Origin: Armatimonadota bacterium
GTDB taxonomy: Bacteria; Armatimonadota; Fimbriimonadia; Fimbriimonadales; Fimbriimonadaceae
Direction: 5' to 3'
DNA: 43,008 bases
NCBI GenBank assembly: GCA_018268355.1
Contig: JAFDWR010000006.1
Span: 1 to 43,008, forward strand
Numbering within the stretch: the stretch's first letter is position 1; the number at the start of each line of letters is the position of its first letter. Made by a program: the position numbers and the translations under genes. Below the pieces are notes generated by a model that saw nothing but the letters and a program-made list of their open reading frames with translations, was not told where the DNA came from and searched no databases. Positions 19,801-25,387 of this stretch are shown in pieces.

Positions 19801-20703
19801 GTCCAGAACCTGGAAGTGCCCGGGACCCGCGTGAATGAACGCGGAACTGGCATCGTCAGCTTCGACTGCGTCCTCGGCGGCAAGGTCTACATTGACCCGA
19901 GCCAAGGAAGCGTTCGATTCTCGACCGCACGACCGGCGCGCAATTCGTCGATCCTGCTCAGCTACCAGCCGAGCGTGATCCGCATCAGCGACTCCGACGC
20001 GGCCGCCTATTCGGCCTCGACCGTGCTGTTCGACAACCGACTGACCAGCATCACACCTAACTCGCTCGACCTTGCCGGCGGCAAGACGAACCAGGACTAC
20101 TGGTTCCGACCGAGCGGCGCGTTCGCCGTAGTGGGTGATCCGATCCGAAACGACCGGTTCCACTTCTTCTACACGCGATCGGCTTCGGGTAACGGACAAT
20201 CGGCACGGCCCTATGTCAAGACCGCTCGATTCGGCGTCCAGCTGCCGAGCGCGATCTTCACGAACGCTTCGGGTGCTCTCCTGACTCCCGGAAACGTCTC
20301 GACCCTCACCGTGGCAGGCACCCCGGCCAACGACTTCTATCAAGTCGATCCGGCCCGAGGTCGCATCTACTTCACGCGTGGCGCAGAAGACAGCATCGTG
20401 ACGGTCACGTACCGTGGCCAGACGAATAACGGTGGCTTCACCGCTCCGATCGTGCTCCAACTCCGCGTTGGACTGATCACCGAGCGCGAAGAGGCTCCGG
20501 TTCCGATGGACCAGGCCAGCAACGAGTCGCAGATCTCGGCGTTCATCGATCCGTTCGACCGTCCGGACGCCCAGGCGGGTAACCCGAACGTTCGTCGACC
20601 GTCGCTCATCTGGACCCTTTGGACGAGCACGCGCACCGGTAATACGGACATCTTTGTCCAGACCCTGGCGCCGATGTTCAGCCCGCGAGCAGGCAGCCGC
20701 TAA
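13804..20703 (+). CDS. Giant secreted protein with golvesin-like and PQQ-like propeller domains
   Basis: About 2299-aa exported protein, last gene of the pilus operon. A signal peptide ends A-Q-A before Q-D-F. ATG 13804 overlaps the previous stop (TGATG). ATG 13825, preceded by GAGGA at about five bases, is an equally good start, and GTG 13801 is also possible. Two regions (about 166-296 and 368-516) resemble golvesin/xanthan-lyase C-terminal-like domains, each ending in the typical Y-A-D-A-V strand. At least six PQQ-type propeller blades span about 540-940 (D-G-R-L-Y-C-V-D; N-G-R-V-Y-C-I-E; N-G-R-V-W-A-L-D; G-Q-L-W-C-V-D; N-G-N-V-Y-A-F; E-G-N-F-Y-A-F-D). The rest is beta-rich, with a D-T-N-S-D-G-T-L-N loop near 1342 and repeated Y-x-V-D-x-x-x-G-x-I-x-F motifs near 2029 and 2179. 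Probably a cell-surface or pilus-tip protein; its ligand is unknown. Confidence 0.78.
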   Translation: MIRMRNTMALLAQRLRRNLTLGLGLVALVSVAQAQDFPTHSGNNQRSGTNGDVLGAGPGQGLISWFFPNAAEPFPSGIFRNQTSTEAVAVPGGTWLNAGPLVATGGAAIIPINATPEQGPEPAGTAEYVYTGIVASTFRVDGVDYDPTVPLVPGTARYFQWTMTPPVADQFTPRTYALFVNVPQGPTDIAPSPVNNQRYQVYEVFYGNNRRWVEIVDTWQNGYVRLGAAGRNQPLVFQYSGNPAQAIRVRVYNTMARDGFNNLLNGDPNNPQVVPTDRVVYADAVFAKPSVGSYSAGATVRSNPNVLAALQPIRTVAAFNRVAATQDVDPRFTNEFITGEVSSYDYNTGNRRWKFSAANARNIAITEDNTDATASAGWTVTTTPDDKIGDNYLISTNPVIADPNTAESVNYVPALVPGDYNVEMFLPGPRENTAIQPFCTQQVVRIHEGASVFDFTVNVTTQSGWVTIGTRKYKHDPQNGNPLRVEILAASLDPQDIIDLKVAYADAVRFVRPVYAAVTATPVQATCKVRLSPAEIIPPERDIVLIPAEDGRLYCVDAQGNPDGTTNLYWTYPSLPDPANPTAVDPNLDVPANAPIANRLDGEDGVLLAQMPQGFGLSSPVIQRINGDDYVFIGSRNGRVYCIEMAGRGDQNFGTGKAGTTRRRWTFPQDYPQQRQSALGQIVGSVSFADVGGQPTLFVPDTNGRVWALDALGNNVQRTTTVRWAFPAINQPTLGPVTTTPMVAFNPQRVYFGTTPKDDTATGQLWCVDAANPLNLARQWFLNGTNFPGGPVNFEAFKGGFAAGTAAELGSPTDQLFVANTNGNVYAFQPDGTFVWQTDEVGAGIEAPLSLSRVSVPDQTGNLYDRTLLLLATKNGSYQGLFADPATLNLFGGRLAWGYQGDGIDQTAGLAVGRNWMYTGDSEGNFYAFDGTGNPQVGGIPPGGRISPPNEPPAPNVNFRNTIIKFITSDAARRLKLAPGDPQRLTYADVITGNTYDMTRNPAAFDWGETVHVLVGNFPYATQTPNGTVVAPPRVQYSFRVGGRTLRTLQANSRQFDTVSGSNPPAFRDGFAIFDYVVQGYGQDGIAVGDGRVTISIRTQALNDSGADSVVAIPPTQNNRTFAVANPIAISTQALAGGPITVANLDPARSFGLSTNPSDAENRVNGTPLVGAKNGALLATSAGSLNHGGSAVTPFYVVDRSLMSLLRGQGQGLYNVRALRGELEWQGAGATVFRPIGAAGFEDLPIRFPNNSLDYPNLSRDTTRVTKDPNGISENPIFSPVTLNAPLIPDTNNPQVRTMAVTPFEVGLSVPRYQPGPVGAPGFTEIGGSVLPGGFLGRFTIFVDTNSDGTLNSITGQPEAQRGFTFTAGVNPDRRLDNLTPTVDFGSLASGTGFTPGFPGTGASSFNPRNPAWSNMFRPVVLRNEGNVNLLNLRLAKGTAFAPGGAFNPWPIFGPAVDDLAYLNGASYLFSDLDAGSISNYTLADSGLTPAGSFSLLPNTFVQKPRITDRRGNQVVTNPIRRANPAIGITGRVGNNPDALIPTLDGTGNLLFQPNAPRIGMAVPFGFPSGSYQQAIRFIEDDLATNSAMDLNNLGDSLEPFSDPATTIKAKVRETRLTTSTTFQPRRSPSDPLLPMTGRMVDNFDPTSIYMYNNQQPSGYRLLNGTMLVTWTSNRPTDSAATPTNPSQRDDWRIYLATLGGTTPNAAGGFTPLRDLDAWVPGGTQFFQKSAQTAAGFPDLTGGANAVLYNVQPGETVIDETRQFGSPVFPLQGEAYSAASSTGPYMAFIGSVQKQAQSGRQIETRIYISRATVAPGGVTLSAPVPNNFDVQSGKGRLAMVQDGDIATVFYARNAAGGSRLYWTQFNGATWTEPKPVDTPDGFESVASPSMTLRRYFGTGTIAGAQNSGYLDLMDVVFTGRLTGRAVAETYLMRLGTGGANVSSPVETVWLNQIIQEPLADGGERGVFRSQGLRWNRSASLNTGFNTANHLVLEQFVGGAVQNLEVPGTRVNERGTGIVSFDCVLGGKVYIDPSQGSVRFSTARPARNSSILLSYQPSVIRISDSDAAAYSASTVLFDNRLTSITPNSLDLAGGKTNQDYWFRPSGAFAVVGDPIRNDRFHFFYTRSASGNGQSARPYVKTARFGVQLPSAIFTNASGALLTPGNVSTLTVAGTPANDFYQVDPARGRIYFTRGAEDSIVTVTYRGQTNNGGFTAPIVLQLRVGLITEREEAPVPMDQASNESQISAFIDPFDRPDAQAGNPNVRRPSLIWTLWTSTRTGNTDIFVQTLAPMFSPRAGSR

Positions 20704-20727
20704 AAACAGGCAGCAAGCAACGCTAAG

Positions 20728-20764
20728 ATCGGGGCTCTCCAACTCGGAGAGCCCCGATTTTGCT
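20728..20764 (+). terminator. Strong intrinsic terminator after the pilin operon
   Basis: Perfect 13-bp stem ATCGGGGCTCTCC (20728-20740) pairing with 20746-20758 around a five-base loop AACTC, followed at once by TTTTGCTT. It lies 25 bases after the stop of the giant propeller gene and closes the pilD-to-propeller transcription unit. Confidence 0.9.
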
Positions 20765-20849
20765 TGTCGATTTCCCTTGAATTAGCCTTTCGTGCGAACC
20801 GATCTGTTCCGATATCCCGTCTAGGCATCGTTGAACTTCAGGGAACTGG

Positions 20850-20879
20850 TTGACAGGTTAGGAGGGGCAGTGCTAACAT
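20850..20879 (+). promoter_or_regulatory. Promoter for the pilMNOPQ cluster
   Basis: Perfect -35 TTGACA (20850-20855), an 18-bp spacer and -10 TAACAT (20874-20879) preceded by TGC, an extended -10. The expected start is near 20886, about 25 bases before pilM. It lies downstream of the terminator, so the assembly genes are expressed apart from the prepilin operon. The remainder of the 207-base gap (20704-20910) shows nothing else. Confidence 0.65.
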
Positions 20880-20910
20880 TGCCCAAGCCCCTGGGCACGG
20901 TAAGGACCAA

Positions 20911-22128
20911 ATGGCAAAAAAGCTAAGTAGCGTCCTCGGGATCGATATTGGATCCCAGACGATTAAAGTTGCAGAGATTCGGACGACGGGCCGCGAGCCT
21001 TCGATTTCGGCTCTTGGCATGACGGCGACTCCTGAAGGCGCAGTGGACCACACCGGAATTTTTAATCCGGATGCGGTTGCCGGTGCTCTTAAGGCATTGA
21101 TTTCAGAGTGTGGCGCTACGGTCAACCAGGCGGTGGTCTCCATCGCGGGTCAAGCCTCGGTTCTCGTGCGCACCCTCGAAGTCCCACGCATGAACGATGA
21201 TGAGCTCAAGGAGCACATGCAGTGGGAAATCAATCGAAACATCCCGTTTGCCGAGAGCACGGTGGTCAGTGACTTCCGCAAGCTTCCCGAAGAAGATCCG
21301 GGTTCGGCGAATGTTGATGTCGTGATGGCGATTTCGCCACAGTCGGCCATCGACACCGTCGTCCAAGCGGTGAAGAAGTCGGGCCGCTCGCTGGCTGCGA
21401 TCGACGTTGAGCCGCTCGCGATCGGACGATGCCTTGAGCTTTGCTACGGCGACGTGCTCGGCACCGATCCGGTTTGTGTGGTCGACATGGGTGCCAAGAC
21501 GACCGCGATCAATGTTTACTCGGGTGGCAAGATCCTGATGCCGCGCCAGGTGCCGATTGGTGGCGACGCGATCACCAGCGCGATTGCCCAAGCGATGGGC
21601 ATGAGCAACACCGAGGCCGACCAGCTGAAGCAGGCCAGGGCATCGATCCCTGAGTCGGCAGCCACTGGAGGCGGCATGGGTGGAGCCACGGGTGGATTCC
21701 AGCCGTACAACCCCTTTGCCGACGAAACCAGTGCCTTCGTTCCGCCTGGATTCGAAGCGGCCCCCGAGCCCAGCGCTCCTGCCGCATCGGACCCGCTTCC
21801 GGTTCCTTCGGAAGACGCGGAGACGATGCGCCTCTTCAATTCCTTTAGCGGCGTCCTTGACGAATTCACGGGTGAAGTTCGACGGTCGATTGACTACTTC
21901 CGCAGCCGAGGCGGCGATGTTCGCCGAATCCTGCTGGCAGGTGGTGCGGCCAAGATCCCCGGAATGGCGCAATACTTGTCAAAGAGTCTTGGCATCGAGT
22001 GTGACGCCTTCGACCCGACTCGCCGTCTAAACATCAACGTGAGGAAAGTCGCTCCCGGCTTCATCGACGATCACAAGCAAGAGTTCGTCGTTGCAATCGG
22101 CAACGGTCTTCACATCTTTTTCGATTAA
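20911..22128 (+). CDS. pilM: Type IV pilus assembly ATPase-like protein PilM
   Basis: Cytoplasmic actin-fold protein that binds the N-terminus of PilN and links the pilus inner-membrane platform to the motor. 405 aa. The nucleotide-fold motifs are I-D-I-G-S-Q-T-I-K (11-19), V-V-D-M-G-A-K-T-T-A-I (190-200) and L-L-A-G-G-A-A-K-I-P-G-M (341-352). Family features V-P-R-M-N-D-D-E-L (91-99) and E-I-N-R-N-I-P-F (106-113) are clear. A Gly/Pro/Ala-rich segment (about 248-303) is inserted inside the second actin-like domain; most PilM proteins are near 350 aa and lack it. AAGGA (20902-20906) precedes the ATG. First gene of the assembly cluster behind a strong promoter; pilN starts ten bases after its stop. 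Confidence 0.93.
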   Translation: MAKKLSSVLGIDIGSQTIKVAEIRTTGREPSISALGMTATPEGAVDHTGIFNPDAVAGALKALISECGATVNQAVVSIAGQASVLVRTLEVPRMNDDELKEHMQWEINRNIPFAESTVVSDFRKLPEEDPGSANVDVVMAISPQSAIDTVVQAVKKSGRSLAAIDVEPLAIGRCLELCYGDVLGTDPVCVVDMGAKTTAINVYSGGKILMPRQVPIGGDAITSAIAQAMGMSNTEADQLKQARASIPESAATGGGMGGATGGFQPYNPFADETSAFVPPGFEAAPEPSAPAASDPLPVPSEDAETMRLFNSFSGVLDEFTGEVRRSIDYFRSRGGDVRRILLAGGAAKIPGMAQYLSKSLGIECDAFDPTRRLNINVRKVAPGFIDDHKQEFVVAIGNGLHIFFD

Positions 22129-22137
22129 GGTTCGCGG

Positions 22138-23046
22138 ATGAGACTAAACCTAATACCGCAAACGGTAAAGCAACGCGGCTCTTCAAAGGCCGCCTGGATC
22201 GTCGGTCCGCTAGTCTTCGTGGCTTGCGCCGCCGGTGCTGTCTTCATGGTCATTCGCTCCAAGGGCATCCTTGAGGACGTTAAGGCCAAGGCCTCCGAGC
22301 TGCAGGGCCCTTACGATGAGACGGTCGCTTATCAGAAGCAGATCGTTGACGTCGTAACCGGTCCTCGGACGGTGAACACGAAGCGCAACATCGACCTCGT
22401 CACCGCGATGACCAAGCATGTGGATGAATATCCCAACTTGATCAACGCGATCCGACCGTACATTCCGGCGTTCTTCCGCATCAATTCGATCGGAGCAGCG
22501 CCAGCGGGTGATACGACGACGGTGACGATGACGGGAACGGTGGGCAGCTTCCAGCAGTACGCCGACCTCATGCTCGCGCTCCTTCGAATTCCGGCTCCTT
22601 ACGGTCCGGTCCAGTCGATCTCGCGAAGCGGCTTCCAGCACACCGATGGCTTTGTTCCCCAGCTCACCGAGCTGGACCAGCGTGGCCGAGCCCGCAAGCC
22701 GGGTGATGCAGTCATGCCCGATGATCCGCTTGAGCGACTTCAGGCGATGATCAACCAGGGTGGCCAAACGCAGACCGGCTATCAGAGCCTGAACAACTTC
22801 GGTTCCGACGGAAACGCGGCCCGTGGTGCAATGGCCAATGAGTCGCTCGTTACGGTTCGACTCGTTCTGCCTTACAAGCTTCAAACTCCGAATCCCCGCG
22901 ACACCCTCGCCCTCTTCGGCGGTTCGGGTGGCGGAACTGCTCCTGCTGGCGGCACCCCGCCGACGGGACCGGCTCCGACCACGAGCCCCATGGGCCCGGG
23001 TAGCCGATCGGGTGGTGCCAACCCCGGACAAGGCGGTGACCAATAA
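22138..23046 (+). CDS. pilN: Type IV pilus inner-membrane protein PilN
   Basis: Bitopic inner-membrane protein of the PilMNOP alignment subcomplex. 302 aa. The N-terminus M-R-L-N-L-I-P matches the conserved PilN motif that docks into PilM. A single transmembrane helix (about 20-41) is followed by a periplasmic coiled-coil and a ferredoxin-like fold; the E-G-type strand pattern V-T-M-T-G-T-V is near residues 125-131. The last 45 residues are a Gly/Pro/Thr-rich tail not normal for PilN, which is typically 180-220 aa. The start is nine bases after pilM's stop, and its TAA overlaps the next ATG (TAATG), implying translational coupling with pilO. Confidence 0.88.
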   Translation: MRLNLIPQTVKQRGSSKAAWIVGPLVFVACAAGAVFMVIRSKGILEDVKAKASELQGPYDETVAYQKQIVDVVTGPRTVNTKRNIDLVTAMTKHVDEYPNLINAIRPYIPAFFRINSIGAAPAGDTTTVTMTGTVGSFQQYADLMLALLRIPAPYGPVQSISRSGFQHTDGFVPQLTELDQRGRARKPGDAVMPDDPLERLQAMINQGGQTQTGYQSLNNFGSDGNAARGAMANESLVTVRLVLPYKLQTPNPRDTLALFGGSGGGTAPAGGTPPTGPAPTTSPMGPGSRSGGANPGQGGDQ

Positions 23047-23816
23047 TGAATCAGACAAACAAGGTTAGCGGTTGGGTCATCATCGTGAGCGCCCTCCTTC
23101 TTGGATTGAGCGCACTCTGCTTCGGCTACTTCCAGTATTGGTCGCCCAACCTCGCGGAGGCTCAGAACTGGGCCGATCAGCGAGAGAAGCTCAAGGCTGA
23201 ACTCGACAAGCGCCCTCGTCTCGAAAAGACGATGAAGGAGGCCCTTGATCAGCAGGCCAAGCTTGAAACCCAGTGGGCAAGCGTCATTGCTGCAAAGAGT
23301 GTCGCACCGAACCTCGAGCAAGGTGGTATTGATATTGGGAAGCAGGGCTGGCAGCTCGCGGTTGACGCTCGCAAGTATCGCGACAGCGTTCAGAAGATCT
23401 TGAATCGACAGCTCCTTCGCGGTGGCGTCAAGGTTCTCGATCCCGCGCCGTTCGTTCCGATGCCCAGCGATTCGGGCACCCAGGTTGCGGCGGACATGTT
23501 TAACACGCCGCCTCTCCCCTTCCCGGTCGTCATCTACGACATGGGCACGGTTCGGGTGGAAGGAACTTACGAGCAGATCATGGCGAACGTCCGGGCCTAT
23601 AAGGACATGCCGGAATACTACGCCGTGGTCCACAACCTTCAGATTCAGGGTACGGCGCCCAAGCTTACGGGCTCGTATCAGCTCTCCTTCATCGGCTACG
23701 TCCGAGCGAAGGAAATTCATCCTGCCGTTCCGGAAGGTGCTGACGGTGGTTCGGGTGGCGGTGATGCCGGTGCCGGACCTGCGGGTCGACCTGGAAAGAC
23801 GAGGGCAGGAGGCTAA
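23046..23816 (+). CDS. pilO: Type IV pilus inner-membrane protein PilO
   Basis: Partner of PilN in the inner-membrane PilNO heterodimer. 256 aa. One N-terminal transmembrane helix (about 8-29), then a charged helical coiled-coil region (about 33-80), then the periplasmic fold with G-T-V-R-V-E-G-T-Y-E-Q-I (about 176-187), a strand pattern typical of PilO. The C-terminal 30 residues are Gly/Ala-rich. Coupled to pilN by a one-base overlap and followed three bases after its stop by the PilP-like gene. The assignment relies on position, topology and the strand motif together, as PilO sequence is poorly conserved. Confidence 0.85.
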   Translation: MNQTNKVSGWVIIVSALLLGLSALCFGYFQYWSPNLAEAQNWADQREKLKAELDKRPRLEKTMKEALDQQAKLETQWASVIAAKSVAPNLEQGGIDIGKQGWQLAVDARKYRDSVQKILNRQLLRGGVKVLDPAPFVPMPSDSGTQVAADMFNTPPLPFPVVIYDMGTVRVEGTYEQIMANVRAYKDMPEYYAVVHNLQIQGTAPKLTGSYQLSFIGYVRAKEIHPAVPEGADGGSGGGDAGAGPAGRPGKTRAGG

Positions 23817-23819
23817 GCC

Positions 23820-24527
23820 ATGACCACGAAGAACATGACATTGAAGAGCTCGCTTCTTGCGATCGCAGCATTCGCCGCGGTTGCGGGTTGCAACGGACCT
23901 GTGGTTGAGGACTATCAGCCGCCGGCTCTTCGGAAGCAAAAGGAAACCGTGGTTGCGGGCGTTGATGCTGGCATCAAGGTGGAGCCCTCGACGCAGGACA
24001 TCTTCAAGGAAGCCAACAACCGACTCTTCGCCACGCGAGCCAATCCGTTTGTGCTCACGTCGGCGCAGGCCAAGTTCGAACGCGAGCAATACACCGAGCG
24101 TGTGACCTCGACGATGGGTGGCTGGTTCAGCGACGTTCAAGTTCCTGAGGACAAGGACGTTATTCCAACGATCGAACCGCAGCCTTATCGACGTCTATCA
24201 GGTGTCATTGTCGGATCCAGCGTTCTTGCGCTGATCGACATGGGCGACGGTCGAGAAATCATCGTTCGACCGGGTCAGATGATCCCGGGAACGCCCTGGA
24301 CCGTTTCGTCTATCGATGGCGACAAGGCGACGCTCACCCGATCGGGTAACGTGCAGCCTAAGGTGGTCTTCGTTCCGCTGCAGGGCAAGATTCCCGTAGT
24401 GAGCGGCGGCGGTAGCGGTGGCCAGGGTGGCGAAGGCAACCCCGAAGGTGGCCCCAGCCCGGCAAGCCGAGGACGAACTCGCGCCTCTGGTGGTGGCGGC
24501 GGACGCCCGAACGGTGAAGGCAGCTAA
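23820..24527 (+). CDS. pilP: PilP-like pilus lipoprotein
   Basis: Predicted inner-membrane lipoprotein of 235 aa. The signal ends in the lipobox A-V-A-G-C with C24 as the lipidated residue. A disordered linker leads to a compact beta domain (about residues 120-185) with V-I-V-G-S-S-V-L-A-L-I-D-M-G-D-G-R, then I-V-R-P-G-Q-M-I, then W-T-V-S-S-I-D-G-D-K-A-T-L, which follows the PilP/GspC homology-region pattern that contacts the secretin. A Gly/Arg-rich tail of about 50 residues ends it. AGGAGG (23807-23812) is seven bases before the ATG. It sits between pilO and the secretin genes exactly where pilP is expected. The call is by pattern and position; sequence identity to known PilP is likely low. 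Confidence 0.75.
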   Translation: MTTKNMTLKSSLLAIAAFAAVAGCNGPVVEDYQPPALRKQKETVVAGVDAGIKVEPSTQDIFKEANNRLFATRANPFVLTSAQAKFEREQYTERVTSTMGGWFSDVQVPEDKDVIPTIEPQPYRRLSGVIVGSSVLALIDMGDGREIIVRPGQMIPGTPWTVSSIDGDKATLTRSGNVQPKVVFVPLQGKIPVVSGGGSGGQGGEGNPEGGPSPASRGRTRASGGGGGRPNGEGS

Positions 24528-24594
24528 GAATTCGGCAACAATTTAGAAACAACTCCACGATTTGGACATTTAACTATTCGGAGATCGATCAACT

Positions 24595-25344
24595 ATGCGA
24601 ACCAATCTCAAACTCGCACTCGCGCTTGTCATGGGCGCTTTCCTCGTCGGTGGCGCACCGATCAAGGCTTACGCTCAGGGACCGGAAAACACGAACATTC
24701 CGTCGCTGGAGCTTCAAGAAGCCGATGTTCGCGAAGCGCTCAAAGCCCTTTTCCGAATCGTTGGCGTCAACTACACCATCGCGCCGGAAGTCCAAGGCAC
24801 GGTCACGGTCAGCCTGAAGAACACCACGTTCGAAACTGCTCTGCGAACCATTCTGCAGCAGGTCGATGCTACGTGGCGCGTTGAAGGCGGCACGTACATG
24901 ATCATCAAGCGAGAGGCTGCGCCTCCTCCTGATGGTGGCAACAACGGCGGCAACACGGCTCCCGCTTCGTCCACGAAGATCTATCGTCGAATCAAGATCC
25001 TCAGCGCTGACCCGTTCCACATCGCACAGATGATTGGCGCGGAAGGCGGCTCCCAGCAGTACGTCGGCGGCTGGCCTGAAACGTCCGTTATGGCCGGTGG
25101 CGGCATGATGGGCGGCATGGGCGGCATGATGGGCGGCGGCATGGGCGGCATGGGCATGGGCGGCATGATGGGCGGCATGGGCGGCGGCATGATGGGCGGC
25201 ATGGGCGGCGGCATGATGGGCGGCATGGGCGGCGGCATGATGGGCGGCATGGGCGGCGGCATGATGGGCGGCATGGGAGGCGGCGGCATGGGCGGCGGCT
25301 TCGGTGGCGGCCGATGGATCAATAACGGTAACGGCCGCGGCTAA
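24595..25344 (+). CDS. STN-domain protein with Gly/Met repeat tail (split secretin N-terminus)
   Basis: 249-aa exported protein. The signal peptide ends A-Y-A at residue 27. Residues 35-105 form an STN (secretin/TonB short N-terminal) domain: L-E-L-Q-E-A-D-V-R-E-A-L-K-A-L-F, then V-N-Y-T-I-A-P-E-V-Q-G-T-V-T-V, then the L-L-type ending R-V-E-G-G-T-Y-M-I. A short K-I-Y-R-R-I-K-I-L-S-A-D-P strand, like the start of a secretin N1 domain, follows and then stops in a tract of almost pure Gly and Met (about residues 167-240). No secretin pore domain is present. GGAG (24580-24583) lies 11 bases upstream of the start. It stands directly before the full secretin, suggesting an accessory periplasmic ring or gate made as a separate polypeptide. 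Confidence 0.8.
   Translation: MRTNLKLALALVMGAFLVGGAPIKAYAQGPENTNIPSLELQEADVREALKALFRIVGVNYTIAPEVQGTVTVSLKNTTFETALRTILQQVDATWRVEGGTYMIIKREAAPPPDGGNNGGNTAPASSTKIYRRIKILSADPFHIAQMIGAEGGSQQYVGGWPETSVMAGGGMMGGMGGMMGGGMGGMGMGGMMGGMGGGMMGGMGGGMMGGMGGGMMGGMGGGMMGGMGGGGMGGGFGGGRWINNGNGRG
25159..25278 (+). repeat. Five tandem 24-bp units coding Gly-Gly-Met-Met-Gly-Gly-Met-Gly
   Basis: Five head-to-tail copies of a 24-bp unit (ggc ggc atg atg ggc ggc atg ggc), identical except for one GGA codon in the last. Degenerate copies extend on both sides, so the Gly/Met tract covers about 25096-25311. The low codon diversity suggests recent slippage or expansion. Confidence 0.92.
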
Positions 25345-25352
25345 ACTCGCGC

Positions 25353-25358
25353 TATAAT
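25353..25358 (+). promoter_or_regulatory. Candidate -10 box before pilQ
   Basis: A perfect TATAAT at 25353-25358 in the 43-base gap before pilQ, 29 bases ahead of the ATG. No good -35 is visible 16-18 bp upstream, where the end of the Gly-rich gene lies. It may give extra transcription of the secretin gene. Confidence 0.35.
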
Positions 25359-25387
25359 CGTCGAACACCGGGAGGAACAAGGAAGGA

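Noticed and set aside
13864-20742. A roughly 2290-codon open frame on the minus strand opposite the giant propeller gene
   Set aside because: It is Arg/Asp/Val-rich with no domain, signal or repeat, and it is in register with a sense gene that clearly has domains. It exists because the sense gene avoids TTA, CTA and TCA codons.
25096-25311. The regular 24-bp array as a CRISPR or noncoding satellite
   Set aside because: It keeps the reading frame, has no spacers and codes a Gly/Met tail continuous with an STN domain.
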